This document shows positions 50,206 to 59,289 of a stretch of 64,000 bases of DNA, one piece after another; within the stretch, counting starts at the first letter, position 1, and each line of letters starts with the position of its first letter. The notes beneath the pieces were generated by a model that saw nothing but the letters and a program-made list of their open reading frames with translations, did no database searches and was not told the DNA's origin. Source of the stretch: Acinetobacter schindleri CIP 107287 (GTDB lineage Bacteria > Pseudomonadota > Gammaproteobacteria > Pseudomonadales > Moraxellaceae); the NCBI RefSeq assembly GCF_000368625.1, contig NZ_KB849574.1, positions 62,001 to 126,000 of the forward strand. The letters are read 5' to 3'. The position numbers and the translations under genes were made by a program.

Positions 50206-50760
50206 TTACTTGTTCATAATGAAAAAATATTCACGATAGTATTTCAGTTCAGCAATTGAATCACGAATATCATCCATCGCCAGATGTGAAGCATTTTTCT
50301 TAAGACCACTCATGATTTCCGGACGCCAGCGTTTTGCCAACTCTTTCACTGAAGACACATCCAGGTTACGGTAATGGAAATATTGCTCCAGTTCTGGCAT
50401 CAGACGGTGCAAGAAGCGACGATCCTGACAGATCGAATTACCACACATGGGTGATACTTTTGGATTGACCCATTTTTTCAAGAATTCAATGGTTTGTTGT
50501 TCAGCATCTTGTGCAGTAAGTTTGCTGCGACGCACACGCTCCACCAGACCCGATTGTCCATGTTGACGGGTATTCCATTCATCCATGGCATTGAGCACAC
50601 GATCCGACTGATGAACTGCAAGGACAGGACCTTCGGCAAGAATATTTAAATTGTCATCGGTTACAATCGTTGCAACTTCAATAATCTGGTCATTGTCTGT
50701 ATCCAGACCTGTCATTTCCAGGTCGATCCAAATCAGGCGGCTATCCGGGGTGCTGCTCAT
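50206..50760 (-). CDS. orn: oligoribonuclease
   Basis: Degrades di- and short oligoribonucleotides, including the pGpG left from c-di-GMP turnover. The 184-residue DEDDh exonuclease has the first acidic pair in [10 protein letters not shown], a central [12 protein letters not shown] with its aspartate, and the C-terminal [18 protein letters not shown] with catalytic His and Asp. Length matches E. coli Orn (181). It diverges from rsgA across 124 nt, an arrangement conserved in many Gammaproteobacteria. Confidence 0.97.
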   Translation of the reverse strand: MSSTPDSRLIWIDLEMTGLDTDNDQIIEVATIVTDDNLNILAEGPVLAVHQSDRVLNAMDEWNTRQHGQSGLVERVRRSKLTAQDAEQQTIEFLKKWVNPKVSPMCGNSICQDRRFLHRLMPELEQYFHYRNLDVSSVKELAKRWRPEIMSGLKKNASHLAMDDIRDSIAELKYYREYFFIMNK

Positions 50761-50884
50761 AAATGTGCAATCTTATTAGGCTATAAAACATTTATAGTAG
50801 CAAATTTATTACGTCGATGCTGTAACTGACACCCTGCTTCATGCTATTTTTGCCATCTCGCTCCCATGGTTTTTTAGGATTTGA

Positions 50885-51943
50885 ATGGCTTTAATACGTA
50901 AACGTCGTTTAACTGAACAACAACAACGTCGTATTCAAAAACAGCACAAAACGCGTCAGGAAGAGGCGGATACCTCCCAAGACCTGGAAGGACTGGTCGT
51001 GCAGCATTATGGTCGACAGCTAGAAGTCCAGGCGCTTTCGGTTCCTGAACTGCATCCTGAAAAACCGGTGGTGGCTGAAGGTGAACCTGAACCCTTCTGG
51101 AAAGAAATTGAAATGGGCAGCGTGTGGCGCTGTCATACCCGTACTAACCTTGAATTGCTGGTCACAGGTGACCGGGTCAAATGGCAGGCTGATCCAAATA
51201 CTGGCTTGGGAATTATCACTGCGATTCATCCGCGTAAATCACTGCTGACCCGACCTGACCGTTATCACAAGGTTAAACCGGTCGCAGCCAATATTTCCCT
51301 GATTGTGATTGTATTTGCACCATTGCCTGAGCCAGCGCCAGGCCTGATTGATCGTTATCTGGTGGCTTGTGCCGATGCAGAGATTCCCGCACTACTAGTC
51401 CTGAATAAATCAGACTTGCTCAAGGAAAATGATCCAATTCTGGAACTGCTCAAAGAATATGAAAATCTGGGTTATGAAGTCATGCAGACCCAGTCTGAGG
51501 GAGATCTGACTGAACTTTCTGCGCGTCTCAATGATGAAACAGTCGCATTTGTGGGGCAATCAGGTGTAGGCAAAAGCACCCTGATCAATGCCATCGTGCC
51601 GGATGCAGCTCAAAAAACGAATGTTATTTCTGAAAACTCGGCATTGGGTCAGCATACAACAACTTCAACACGCCTGATTTCCTTTGGTGATGGCGCAGCG
51701 CTGATTGACTCTCCGGGGATTCGTGAATTTGGCCTGTGGCATTTGACTTTAGACAAGGTACAAACCGGTTTTCCAGAGATTGAAAATCTGCTAGGGCACT
51801 GTCAGTTCCGTAACTGCACGCATAAACATGAAAAGCAATGTGCTTTACGTCAGGCAGCAGATTCAGGTGAAATTTTGCCGCGTCGTTTGGACAGCTATCT
51901 GCGATTAATTGATGAAATCACGGAAGCTCAACAAAAAAATTGA
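50885..51943 (+). CDS. rsgA: ribosome small-subunit biogenesis GTPase RsgA
   Basis: Circularly permuted GTPase that checks the 30S decoding centre late in maturation. After a basic N-terminus (RKRRLTEQQQRRIQKQHKTR) comes an OB domain. The permuted G motifs follow: NKSD (G4, about residues 176-179), GQSGVGKSTLIN (G1, about 225-236) and DSPG (G3). A C-terminal zinc site has cysteines and histidines in CQFRNCTHKHEKQC. The 352-residue length is normal. It diverges from orn. Confidence 0.97.
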   Translation: MALIRKRRLTEQQQRRIQKQHKTRQEEADTSQDLEGLVVQHYGRQLEVQALSVPELHPEKPVVAEGEPEPFWKEIEMGSVWRCHTRTNLELLVTGDRVKWQADPNTGLGIITAIHPRKSLLTRPDRYHKVKPVAANISLIVIVFAPLPEPAPGLIDRYLVACADAEIPALLVLNKSDLLKENDPILELLKEYENLGYEVMQTQSEGDLTELSARLNDETVAFVGQSGVGKSTLINAIVPDAAQKTNVISENSALGQHTTTSTRLISFGDGAALIDSPGIREFGLWHLTLDKVQTGFPEIENLLGHCQFRNCTHKHEKQCALRQAADSGEILPRRLDSYLRLIDEITEAQQKN

Positions 51944-52036
51944 TATTCTTAAGCTTTAGCCCTTGAAGCGGTGATTTTGATCACCATATTTATGAGCTAT
52001 ACTCTTGGCAATTTTGAAATTGTAATTAGGTGAATT

Positions 52037-52444
52037 GTGGAACGTTGGTTCGAGTTTATGGGGAATCACCCCTTTTTGTTTGGTGCACTTGCAGCATTGG
52101 TGGTTTTGTTCTTCATTATCGAAGGTCAACGTAACGGTCGCAAAATTTCTCCGCAATCGCTGGGAATTTTGGTTAAGGCAAAAAATGCTATGCTGATCGA
52201 CCTGCGTGATGCCAAAGATTTCCGTGAAGGTCATATCAGCGGTAGCCGTAATATTCCATACAGCCAAATTACCAAACATGTCGAAGAGTTAAAAACAGCA
52301 GATCGCCCATTGGTGTTCATTTGTAATCTTGGGCAAGTTGCAGGTACTGCGCTACAACAGGTCGGTCATGCAGATGCTTACCGTCTTGATGGCGGCATCA
52401 GCAACTGGAAAGCCCAAGGCTTACCTCTGGTGAAAAGTAAATAA
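52037..52444 (+). CDS. membrane-anchored rhodanese-domain protein (YibN-like)
   Basis: Protein of 135 residues with an N-terminal transmembrane helix (about residues 9-29, PFLFGALAALVVLFFII) and one rhodanese domain: NAMLIDLRDAKDFREGHISGSRNIPYSQ, then the active-site strand FICNLGQVAG. The candidate cysteine is present, but the loop lacks the arginine of classical sulfurtransferases. It has the same layout as E. coli YibN, which also precedes grxC and secB. The start is GTG at 52037 with AGG 6 nt upstream. It may have a role in sulphur transfer or membrane biogenesis; this is unproven. Confidence 0.87.
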   Translation: MERWFEFMGNHPFLFGALAALVVLFFIIEGQRNGRKISPQSLGILVKAKNAMLIDLRDAKDFREGHISGSRNIPYSQITKHVEELKTADRPLVFICNLGQVAGTALQQVGHADAYRLDGGISNWKAQGLPLVKSK

Positions 52445-52464
52445 TACGATCAGGAGATTCATTC

Positions 52465-52719
52465 ATGGCTGAAGTCATTATCTATTCAACGACTGTGTGT
52501 CCATACTGTGTCCGTGCAAAACAGCTCCTTGAGCGTAAGGGCGTAGAATATAAAGAAATCAATCTGTCTAAAGAAGATCCGCAGGTTCGTCTTGATTTGA
52601 TGCAACGCACCAATCACCGTACCGTGCCACAGATTTTTATTAATGAACAATTCATCGGCGGTTTTGACCAGCTTTATGCTTTAGAGCGTGAAGGCAAACT
52701 CGACGAATTACTGGCTTAA
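52465..52719 (+). CDS. grxC: glutaredoxin 3
   Basis: Small glutathione-dependent thiol-disulphide oxidoreductase of 84 residues. The dithiol active site CPYC lies near residues 12-15, and the glutathione-binding TVPQIFI (cis-proline) and GGFDQLYAL motifs follow. It lies 20 nt after the rhodanese gene and 38 nt before secB, forming the conserved yibN-grxC-secB operon. The ribosome site AGGAG is well placed. It would supply reducing power to ribonucleotide reductase and other disulphide enzymes. Confidence 0.96.
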   Translation: MAEVIIYSTTVCPYCVRAKQLLERKGVEYKEINLSKEDPQVRLDLMQRTNHRTVPQIFINEQFIGGFDQLYALEREGKLDELLA

Positions 52720-52757
52720 TTGCCCTTTAATTATCACCTCATATTAAGGATTAAAGA

Positions 52758-53216
52758 ATGAGTGAAGAACAACAAGCTCAACCACAATTGGCATTAGAGC
52801 GTATTTATACCAAAGACATTTCTTTTGAAGTACCTGGGGCACAAGTTTTTACCAAGCAATGGCAACCTGAGCTGAACATCAACCTGTCTTCTTCTGCAGA
52901 AAAGATTGATCCAACTCACTTTGAAGTCGCTTTAAAAGTGGTAGTACAGGCAAACAACGAAGGTGATACAGCATTTATCGTTGATGTCACTCAAGCAGGT
53001 ATCTTCCTGATTGATAGCGTTGAAGAAGAGCGTCTGCCTTATATTCTTGGTGCGTACTGCCCGAACATCCTGTTCCCATTCCTTCGTGAAGCAGTGAATG
53101 ATCTGGTCACTAAAGGTAGCTTCCCACAGCTACTGCTTACACCAATCAACTTTGATGCTGAATTCGAAGCCAACATGCAACGTGCGCAAGCTACTGCTGT
53201 TGAAGGTCAAGCTTAA
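52758..53216 (+). CDS. secB: protein-export chaperone SecB
   Basis: Tetrameric cytosolic chaperone that keeps preproteins unfolded and delivers them to SecA. The 152-residue length is typical. The core [21 protein letters not shown] and the interface segment [24 protein letters not shown] are highly characteristic, with conserved PNILFP. It ends the rhodanese-grxC-secB operon, closed by a strong terminator 17 nt downstream. The start ATG has AAGGA upstream. Confidence 0.97.
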   Translation: MSEEQQAQPQLALERIYTKDISFEVPGAQVFTKQWQPELNINLSSSAEKIDPTHFEVALKVVVQANNEGDTAFIVDVTQAGIFLIDSVEEERLPYILGAYCPNILFPFLREAVNDLVTKGSFPQLLLTPINFDAEFEANMQRAQATAVEGQA

Positions 53217-53233
53217 TCGTTTGATCCTGAATC

Positions 53234-53260
53234 AAAAAGACCGCAATTGCGGTCTTTTTT
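53234..53260. terminator. bidirectional intrinsic terminator
   Basis: AAAAAGACCGC-AATT-GCGGTCTTTTTT after secB and before the convergent cytochrome b562-like gene. Confidence 0.9.
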
Positions 53261-53276
53261 ATGGTCTGTTTATAAG

Positions 53277-53672
53277 TTATTTAAAGGCTTGATGCCCCTG
53301 CTTTTTAATCTCATCCATTTTCACGGACAAATTTTGGGCTTCCTGCAACTGCTTAGCAGCAAGCAGCTGTTCTGCCTTTTTAATCTCTATTAGTAAATCC
53401 TTTAGCAATCCCTGATAGGCCACTACATGTGCATCTTCGGCTTTCAGTTTTTGCAGCTTGGATGGTAAATGTTTTTGGTAGCTTTTTACAGTTTGCTGCA
53501 TGATCTGTAATGCTGCTTGTGCCTCTTTAGAATCCTCTGCAGCTTTAAATTTTTTCAAATTTTTATCCAGGTCACGCATGCTGTAATGCTGGTGCTCTTC
53601 TACTGCCATAGCCGAAGTTCCCAGACCTAAGCCTATGATGAAAATGATGCTAATCCACAGTGATTTAAACAT
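53277..53672 (-). CDS. cytochrome b562-family periplasmic protein
   Basis: Secreted four-helix-bundle haem protein of 131 residues. A signal peptide ends near AMA (about residue 23). The mature sequence aligns end to end with E. coli cytochrome b562: SMRDLDKNLKKF corresponds to NMETLNDNLKVI, which puts the axial methionine at Met32. The C-terminal KKQGHQAFK corresponds to RNAYHQKYR and provides the axial histidine at His127. Both ligands are thus kept although overall identity is low. Role is unknown, as for CybC; it could be a small periplasmic electron carrier. It stands alone between terminators. Confidence 0.78.
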   Translation of the reverse strand: MFKSLWISIIFIIGLGLGTSAMAVEEHQHYSMRDLDKNLKKFKAAEDSKEAQAALQIMQQTVKSYQKHLPSKLQKLKAEDAHVVAYQGLLKDLLIEIKKAEQLLAAKQLQEAQNLSVKMDEIKKQGHQAFK

Positions 53673-53799
53673 GTTTATTTTCCTGGTTTTTTTGTTTTAA
53701 GCATCTTAATGGCAAAGTATTAAAAGATAAATTATCTTCATCCTATTTTTTAGACTTGATGTCATCAGATTTACATCATTGTCCATTAGCATAAAAAAT

Positions 53800-53825
53800 A
53801 AAAACCCCTCAATTGAGGGGTTTTC
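53800..53825 (-). terminator. intrinsic terminator of fabI
   Basis: AAAACCCCTC-AATT-GAGGGGTTTT, 27 nt past the fabI stop; nearly symmetrical, so usable from either side. Confidence 0.85.
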
Positions 53826-53851
53826 TTTGCTTGAAATAAGTATTAAAAATC

Positions 53852-54673
53852 TTATTCTGCATCCAGCATCAGCTCTGCGCTCATGCCAACCGTATTATAA
53901 CCGGCATCAACATACATGATTTCGCCAGTAATGCCATTCGCCCATGGTGAGCACAGGAATAATGCAGCATTACCAACATCTTCAATAGTGACATTACGTT
54001 TAAGCGGAGCCACTTTTTCATTCAAATCCAGCATTTTACGGAAAGATTTAATGCCAGACGCTGCAAGGGTACGGATTGGACCAGCTGAGATGGCATTAAC
54101 GCGGATACCGTCTGCGCCCAAGCTAGATGCCAGGTAACGTACACCCGCTTCTAGAGATGCTTTCGCCAGACCCATCACGTTGTAGTTCGGCATCACGCGC
54201 TCAGAACCTTGATAAGTCAGAGTGAGTAGACAACCTTGGCGTGCAGCTAAAAGTGGCTTTGCAGCACGTGCCATCGCGATAAAGCTATAAGCACTGATGT
54301 CATGTGCAATCTTGAAACCTTCACGATCCGTCACATCAGTAAAGTCACCGTCTAAGGTATGTGCAGGTGCAAAACCGATTGAATGCACGACTCCATCCAG
54401 ACCATCCCAGTGTTTTGCCAGTTCTGCAAATGCATGGTCAATTTCTGCATCTACCGCCACATCACAAGGAAATACCAATTCAGAACCGAATTGTGCAGCA
54501 AAATCATCTACACGTTTTTTCAGCTTTTCATTTGGATAGGTAAAAGCAAGTTCTGCACCTTCACGGTGTAATGCCTGAGCAATACCAAAAGCAATTGATA
54601 ACTTACTTGCAATACCTGCGATCAGGAAGCGCTTACCCGCCAATAGTCCTTGTGCCATGTGAATCTCACTCAA
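53852..54673 (-). CDS. fabI: enoyl-[acyl-carrier-protein] reductase (NADH)
   Basis: Last step of each fatty-acid elongation cycle and the target of triclosan. The 273-residue SDR-type enzyme has the FabI-specific N-terminal [15 protein letters not shown], the VVHSIGFAP strand, and the catalytic set [19 protein letters not shown] (Tyr and Lys six residues apart, with the preceding catalytic tyrosine in LTYQGS). The [18 protein letters not shown] substrate loop is intact. It is a single gene with its own terminator; TatD is 114 nt upstream on the same strand's 3' side. Confidence 0.96.
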   Translation of the reverse strand: MSEIHMAQGLLAGKRFLIAGIASKLSIAFGIAQALHREGAELAFTYPNEKLKKRVDDFAAQFGSELVFPCDVAVDAEIDHAFAELAKHWDGLDGVVHSIGFAPAHTLDGDFTDVTDREGFKIAHDISAYSFIAMARAAKPLLAARQGCLLTLTYQGSERVMPNYNVMGLAKASLEAGVRYLASSLGADGIRVNAISAGPIRTLAASGIKSFRKMLDLNEKVAPLKRNVTIEDVGNAALFLCSPWANGITGEIMYVDAGYNTVGMSAELMLDAE

Positions 54674-54787
54674 AATAATTTATATGCATGATGCCAAGTC
54701 TAAAGTATTTTAGAAATTGCATAATGCGCCTTTTTTCATTGGATCATACATTGAAATACAGTTTTCGACTGATGCAAGGATTTTATA

Positions 54788-55609
54788 TTAGATATCCAGA
54801 TGCAAAGCCTGATGGGTATTTTTCCAGAGCTGTTCTGCCAGTTCCTCTTGATCCATATGCAAACTTTTAGCCAGTCCTTGCAGCACATAGGGCAGATTTG
54901 CAGGCGTATTGCGGGTACGCTGTTCAGTAGAATGCTGACAACATAAGGGCGTCATGTCTGGACAATCGGTTTCAAGGACCAGATGTTCCGGGCCCATCTG
55001 CTGTACCACCTGATGCAGTTTTCTGGCATTGGAATTGGTAATTTGTCCTGTCACCCCAATCTTGAAACCCAGTTTGACAAAAGCCTTGGCTTCTTCAATT
55101 CCCCCACCAAAGGCATGCGCAATACCGCCCTGTTGAAATTGATGCTCTTTCAGTATTTTGAGTACTTCCGCATGGGATTTACGGATATGCAGTAAAATCG
55201 GTTTGTCATATTGCTGTGCCAGTTCAATCTGAGCAGCAAAAAAGTCTTTCTGCTTCTGGAAAATTTCTGCTTGCTTATGCTGTTTCAGAAACGTATCCAG
55301 ACCGATTTCACCAATGGCAATACAGTCTTCAGTTTGCAGGATCTGCTCTAAATCCTGCAAATGATCCTGCTGATGTTGCTCGATATAAAAAGGATGTAAG
55401 CCGGGGGCTAAATAGCTCCTTGGCGCATCGGCAAGATCATTTAAAAAATGCTGGGTTTGAATCAGGTCCTGAAAACGCTGCTGTAAAAAACCGATCAGGA
55501 TTAGCCCTTCCACGCCTGCCTTTTTAGCAGCATAAGCTAACTGTTCCCGGTCATGATCAAAATCAGGAATATCGAAGTGGGTATGCGTATCAAACAGTTT
55601 CAGGCTCAT
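54788..55609 (-). CDS. TatD-family metal-dependent deoxyribonuclease
   Basis: TIM-barrel hydrolase of 273 residues. The metal-binding motif DTHTHFD is at the N-terminus, AIGEIGLD follows in the middle, then ILLHIRKSHAEVL with conserved His, and LVLETDCPD near the C-terminus. These are the full TatD signatures. Members are 3'-5' DNA exonucleases in DNA repair and decay; E. coli has three paralogues, so I give no symbol. Its ATG overlaps the stop of the lipoprotein gene upstream by 4 nt, showing co-translation. Confidence 0.9.
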   Translation of the reverse strand: MSLKLFDTHTHFDIPDFDHDREQLAYAAKKAGVEGLILIGFLQQRFQDLIQTQHFLNDLADAPRSYLAPGLHPFYIEQHQQDHLQDLEQILQTEDCIAIGEIGLDTFLKQHKQAEIFQKQKDFFAAQIELAQQYDKPILLHIRKSHAEVLKILKEHQFQQGGIAHAFGGGIEEAKAFVKLGFKIGVTGQITNSNARKLHQVVQQMGPEHLVLETDCPDMTPLCCQHSTEQRTRNTPANLPYVLQGLAKSLHMDQEELAEQLWKNTHQALHLDI

Positions 55610-56559
55610 TTTGCAACTTGGGCTTCTGAAGCAGCCTGTTCAGTTTTCGGCAGATACTCTGGTTTTAAGATTCCCTGTAAATCACTATAAGGAATATTTA
55701 AACGCGGCAAGCCGACCACATAAGGTCCAATTTCATATTCTGCATATTGCAGTGCCAGACCTTGTTTGGTGAGGAAGAAATTATCCGTTAACTTGAATTT
55801 CCAGGCCTGCTCGTATTCTGCAACATCAGTTGCCAGCTCTGAATCAATTACCCAGGTTTTAAAGGCTTCATGCGCTTTGGCTTCCAGCTGAGTCTTTTGT
55901 TTTGGCAGGACAATATCATCCAGCTTGACCAGCTTTTTACTGTCCAGGTCAAAGTTATAATAGTTCTGTGCAGTAGAACCATGTGCCCCACCCAGATAAT
56001 GTGTGCTATTTAATACTACTGTTGCCAGCGGATTTCCAGGATTCAGGATCTTCGGCTTGATCATCAGGCTAATACTGTGATTGGCACTGAGTGCTTTCAG
56101 CTCCTTGTCCAGATTCAGGAAAGTCTGCATATAAGGAATAGTCTGCTTTTCCAGCTGCTGACGTGCACTGAGCTGGGGTTGAGTTACAGCTGCCTCTGAA
56201 GCTGCGGATTGAACAGGTGTTGGCTCACTGGCAGCTTGTACTTTCGCTGACGTAATCGCATCAACATCAAGCATACCCTTCAGTCGGGCTAAAATCTGTT
56301 GATCAATAAATTCATCAATAAAACGCTGATTACTGTTCAGACGTTCAATGGTGATTTCAGGACAGCTTTTACCATCACATTCCGGGAGATCCAGGTTAAG
56401 CTTTTCGGTTTCACCCTTGAGCTGGACGATTTCAGGCTCTGCCTGAGTGACTTCCGGTGGATTAACCTCTTTGGCTTCCTTTTCTCGAGGTTGACAGGCA
56501 GTCAACAGAATCGCTGTCGCCAGTACAGACAGGCCGAATATCTTGTTATATTTTGGCAT
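55606..56559 (-). CDS. DUF3298/RsiV-like lipoprotein
   Basis: Secreted lipoprotein of 317 residues with lipobox LTAC (Cys22), a Glu/Pro-rich spacer (EKEAKEVNPPEVTQAEPE), then the pattern LDLPECDGKSCPEITIERLNS with two cysteines. A C-terminal DUF3298 (RsiV C-terminal-like) domain has HYLGGAHGSTAQNYYNFDL and LALQYAEYEIGPYVVG. Such domains are beta-rich and in RsiV bind lysozyme; the role here is unknown. It overlaps tatD by 4 nt, and a shorter related lipoprotein gene lies 51 nt upstream, so the pair looks like a tandem duplication. Confidence 0.8.
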   Translation of the reverse strand: MPKYNKIFGLSVLATAILLTACQPREKEAKEVNPPEVTQAEPEIVQLKGETEKLNLDLPECDGKSCPEITIERLNSNQRFIDEFIDQQILARLKGMLDVDAITSAKVQAASEPTPVQSAASEAAVTQPQLSARQQLEKQTIPYMQTFLNLDKELKALSANHSISLMIKPKILNPGNPLATVVLNSTHYLGGAHGSTAQNYYNFDLDSKKLVKLDDIVLPKQKTQLEAKAHEAFKTWVIDSELATDVAEYEQAWKFKLTDNFFLTKQGLALQYAEYEIGPYVVGLPRLNIPYSDLQGILKPEYLPKTEQAASEAQVAK

Positions 56560-56610
56560 TCAATACCCTTTTGTGTTACATCACATTCCACCCGTTCTCG
56601 GGCATCAATC

Positions 56611-57444
56611 CTAAAACATATGCTGATACACTTCAGCTTTCAAGAGCTGTTGTGTTTGTTCTTGACTAAGATAAATATCAAGTTGTTTAGCATCCTTGAC
56701 AATTTCTCCACCACGATAATGCAGCCCAATCCCCTCCTGATCAAAGAACCAGTCAGCTTGCCCCCAATACAGTTTTTTCGGGGCAGTTTGTCGGACTTCT
56801 TTACTATTTTCTTTTAGCCATTTTGCATAAGCATCTTGCACGATCTTGTCCATCGTGACCCGTCTTTGTGGATCAATAATATCTAAGGCAGTCAGATTTT
56901 TTTGACTGCGGCGGTCTGCCACATAAAAATAATAGCGTTCCTTCACCGTAACATTTTCCTGCTCTGTATCCACCCCAATCTGCATTAACACATACTGATT
57001 ATGCTGATAAGGGATGCGGGTATACATGGAGAGTTGATAGGCTTTATTGATTTTAATCTGTTCCTGCCAAGCATCTGACTTTTTTACATAGGCATTGACG
57101 GCCTGCTGTAAGCTCATGTCCTGCTGCTGATCTTTATCCCGAATCTGATCCTGAATCACCAGTGCCTGTTTACGTTCCATCCACTGGTTCAGCCATGGAT
57201 CTACCGTATCTAGGGTCTGAATATCCAGTTCGATACAGTTTTTGGTTTCACAAAATGGGAGTGCAATCTTGGCCGGCTGTTCCTGAATATTTAGATAAGG
57301 CAATACATCTGCCTTTTCTACTTGCTCAATTTCGACTACCGCATCCTGAGTTTTTGTTTCTGGTTCTGATTTTTTTTGATCGCAGGCGCCCAGCAATAAT
57401 CCTAAACTGATTGCTGAACTCAGCATGACTGCATTGCTAAGTTT
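56611..57444 (-). CDS. DUF3298/RsiV-like lipoprotein (second copy)
   Basis: Secreted lipoprotein of 277 residues from the ATG at 57444, chosen because it begins directly at the signal peptide (lipobox LGAC, Cys22) with GGGAAT just upstream; an in-frame start at 57486 would add 14 residues. After an acidic spacer it has LPFCETKNCIELDIQTLDT, parallel to LPECDGKSCPEI in its neighbour. The C-terminal FDQEGIGLHYRGGEIVKDAKQLDIYL matches the same region of the DUF3298 copy. The central HxGGAHG-type motif is not conserved. Function is unknown. Confidence 0.75.
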   Translation of the reverse strand, partial: KLSNAVMLSSAISLGLLLGACDQKKSEPETKTQDAVVEIEQVEKADVLPYLNIQEQPAKIALPFCETKNCIELDIQTLDTVDPWLNQWMERKQALVIQDQIRDKDQQQDMSLQQAVNAYVKKSDAWQEQIKINKAYQLSMYTRIPYQHNQYVLMQIGVDTEQENVTVKERYYFYVADRRSQKNLTALDIIDPQRRVTMDKIVQDAYAKWLKENSKEVRQTAPKKLYWGQADWFFDQEGIGLHYRGGEIVKDAKQLDIYLSQEQTQQLLKAEVYQHMF

Positions 57445-57491
57445 CATATTCCCAAGCAAATTTGAAAAGATAAGTGAATGTAGCACAAAAT

Positions 57492-57517
57492 AAAACAGCT
57501 TCCTGAGAAGCTGTTTT
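57492..57517. terminator. intrinsic terminator of prfC
   Basis: TAAAACAGCTTC-CTGA-GAAGCTGTTTTA; on the minus strand TTTTATTTT follows, 21 nt after the prfC stop. The symmetry lets it act in both directions. Confidence 0.8.
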
Positions 57518-57538
57518 ATTTTTAAATCATTTTATTAG

Positions 57539-59128
57539 TTAATGTTCACGGGTATTGCGGAACACGATGTCAGGGTAACGTTCCTGCATCAGTTGCAGAT
57601 TGACACGGCTTGGTGCCAGATAAGTCAGGTGGCCGCCACCATCAACAGACAACTGGTCATGGGCTTTTTTCTTGAATTCATTAAATTTCTTTTCATCCTC
57701 ACAAGAAACCCAACGCACAGTATTAATACTCACAGGCTCATACACGCAATCTACTTTGTATTCTTCTTTCAGACGATATGCGACAACTTCGAACTGTAGC
57801 ACACCCACTGCCCCAACGATCAGGTCATTATTATGTTGCGGCATGAAGACCTGGGTTGCGCCTTCTTCAGAAAGCTCTTTCAGACCTTTTTGTAACTGCT
57901 TAGATTTCAATGGATCTTTCAGACGTACACGACGGAACATTTCCGGCGCAAAGTGTGGAATACCTGTGAACTGCAGATCTTCACCTGAAGTAAAAGTATC
58001 ACCAATCTGAATAGTACCGTGGTTATGCAGGCCAATAATATCGCCTGGCCATGCTTCTTCCAGATGCTGACGGTCACCCGCCAGGAAGGTCAATGCATCA
58101 CTAATACGTACATCTTTACCCAGACGCACATGCTTCATTTTCAGGCCTTTTTCATACTTACCTGAACAGATCCGCATGAAGGCAATACGGTCACGGTGCT
58201 TCGGATCCATATTGGCCTGGATCTTGAAGACGAAACCACTAAAACCTTCTTCAGTTGCTTCAACTTTACGGTTTTGGGTTGGATGCGCTTTCGGCTCCGG
58301 TGCGTATTCACTAAATGCATTCAAGACATGGTCTACACCAAAGTTACCCAATGCCGTACCGAACAACACTGGTGTTTGGCGACCTGCCAGGAATTCTTCA
58401 CGGTCTAATGGCTCATTGGCCATTTGAACCAGTTCAAGAGATTCTTCAAATGCTGCCCATGCCAGCTCACCTACTTTTTCACGCAGGTCTGCATGGTCAT
58501 AACCATCCCGTACTTCGATGTCAGTAATCACTGAACCGAAACCCGCCTTATAGACATAGAATTTTTCTTCGATCAGGTTGTATACGCCAGCGAAGTCACG
58601 ACCAGTACCCAGCGGCCAGGTAATTGGTACACATTTAATTTTCAGGACGTTTTCGATCTCGTCCAGAAGCTCAAGCGGCTCACGGATTTCACGGTCCATT
58701 TTGTTGACGAAAGAGATGATTGGTGTATCGCGCATACGACACACTTCCATCAATTTAATGGTACGGTCCTCGACACCTTTTGCACCATCAATCACCATCA
58801 GCGCCGAGTCCACAGCAGTCAGGGTACGGTAGGTATCTTCCGAGAAGTCTTCATGCCCCGGGGTATCGAGCAGGTTGATCATCTTGTCTTTAAACGGGAA
58901 CTGCATGACCGAGGTCGTGATCGAAATACCACGTTCCTTTTCCATTTCCATCCAGTCCGAAGTCGCCGCACGGTCAGACTTACGGCTTTTTACCATACCG
59001 GCAACCTGGATTGCCTGCCCCCATAACAGCAGTTTTTCTGTCATGGTCGTTTTACCGGCATCAGGGTGGGAAATAATAGCAAAGGTTCTACGAGCCTTTA
59101 CCTCTCTAGCTAATTGATCTTTAAACAT
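57539..59128 (-). CDS. prfC: peptide chain release factor 3
   Basis: GTPase that removes RF1 and RF2 from the ribosome after termination. The 529-residue translational GTPase has G1 [18 protein letters not shown] (about residues 17-34), the switch region [13 protein letters not shown]3 [15 protein letters not shown]4 NKMDRE, then domains II and III typical of RF3. The ATG at 59128 is followed upstream by three TATGTAC repeats (59144-59180). It marks the end of the core-gene stretch; everything to its right appears accessory. Confidence 0.97.
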   Translation of the reverse strand: MFKDQLAREVKARRTFAIISHPDAGKTTMTEKLLLWGQAIQVAGMVKSRKSDRAATSDWMEMEKERGISITTSVMQFPFKDKMINLLDTPGHEDFSEDTYRTLTAVDSALMVIDGAKGVEDRTIKLMEVCRMRDTPIISFVNKMDREIREPLELLDEIENVLKIKCVPITWPLGTGRDFAGVYNLIEEKFYVYKAGFGSVITDIEVRDGYDHADLREKVGELAWAAFEESLELVQMANEPLDREEFLAGRQTPVLFGTALGNFGVDHVLNAFSEYAPEPKAHPTQNRKVEATEEGFSGFVFKIQANMDPKHRDRIAFMRICSGKYEKGLKMKHVRLGKDVRISDALTFLAGDRQHLEEAWPGDIIGLHNHGTIQIGDTFTSGEDLQFTGIPHFAPEMFRRVRLKDPLKSKQLQKGLKELSEEGATQVFMPQHNNDLIVGAVGVLQFEVVAYRLKEEYKVDCVYEPVSINTVRWVSCEDEKKFNEFKKKAHDQLSVDGGGHLTYLAPSRVNLQLMQERYPDIVFRNTREH

Positions 59129-59143
59129 GAGAAAAATCTACAA

Positions 59144-59180
59144 TATGTACACAGTTATGTACACATTTCTAAATATGTAC
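59144..59180 (-). promoter_or_regulatory. TATGTAC repeats upstream of prfC
   Basis: TATGTACACA occurs at 59144 and 59157 and TATGTAC again at 59174, within 52 nt of the prfC start codon. Each contains the palindrome TGTACA or its TGTAC core, which would suit a repeated operator or a leader feature. No regulator is known to me. Confidence 0.35.
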
Positions 59181-59289
59181 TAAAACTGAAAAAGTGGGAA
59201 TTCAAAATTGGCGCAATTGTAGCAGATTTAAACTCGCTATATTCAAGTCTTGTCTATTGAAGAATCTAGATCCTATTACTGAAAGTAAG

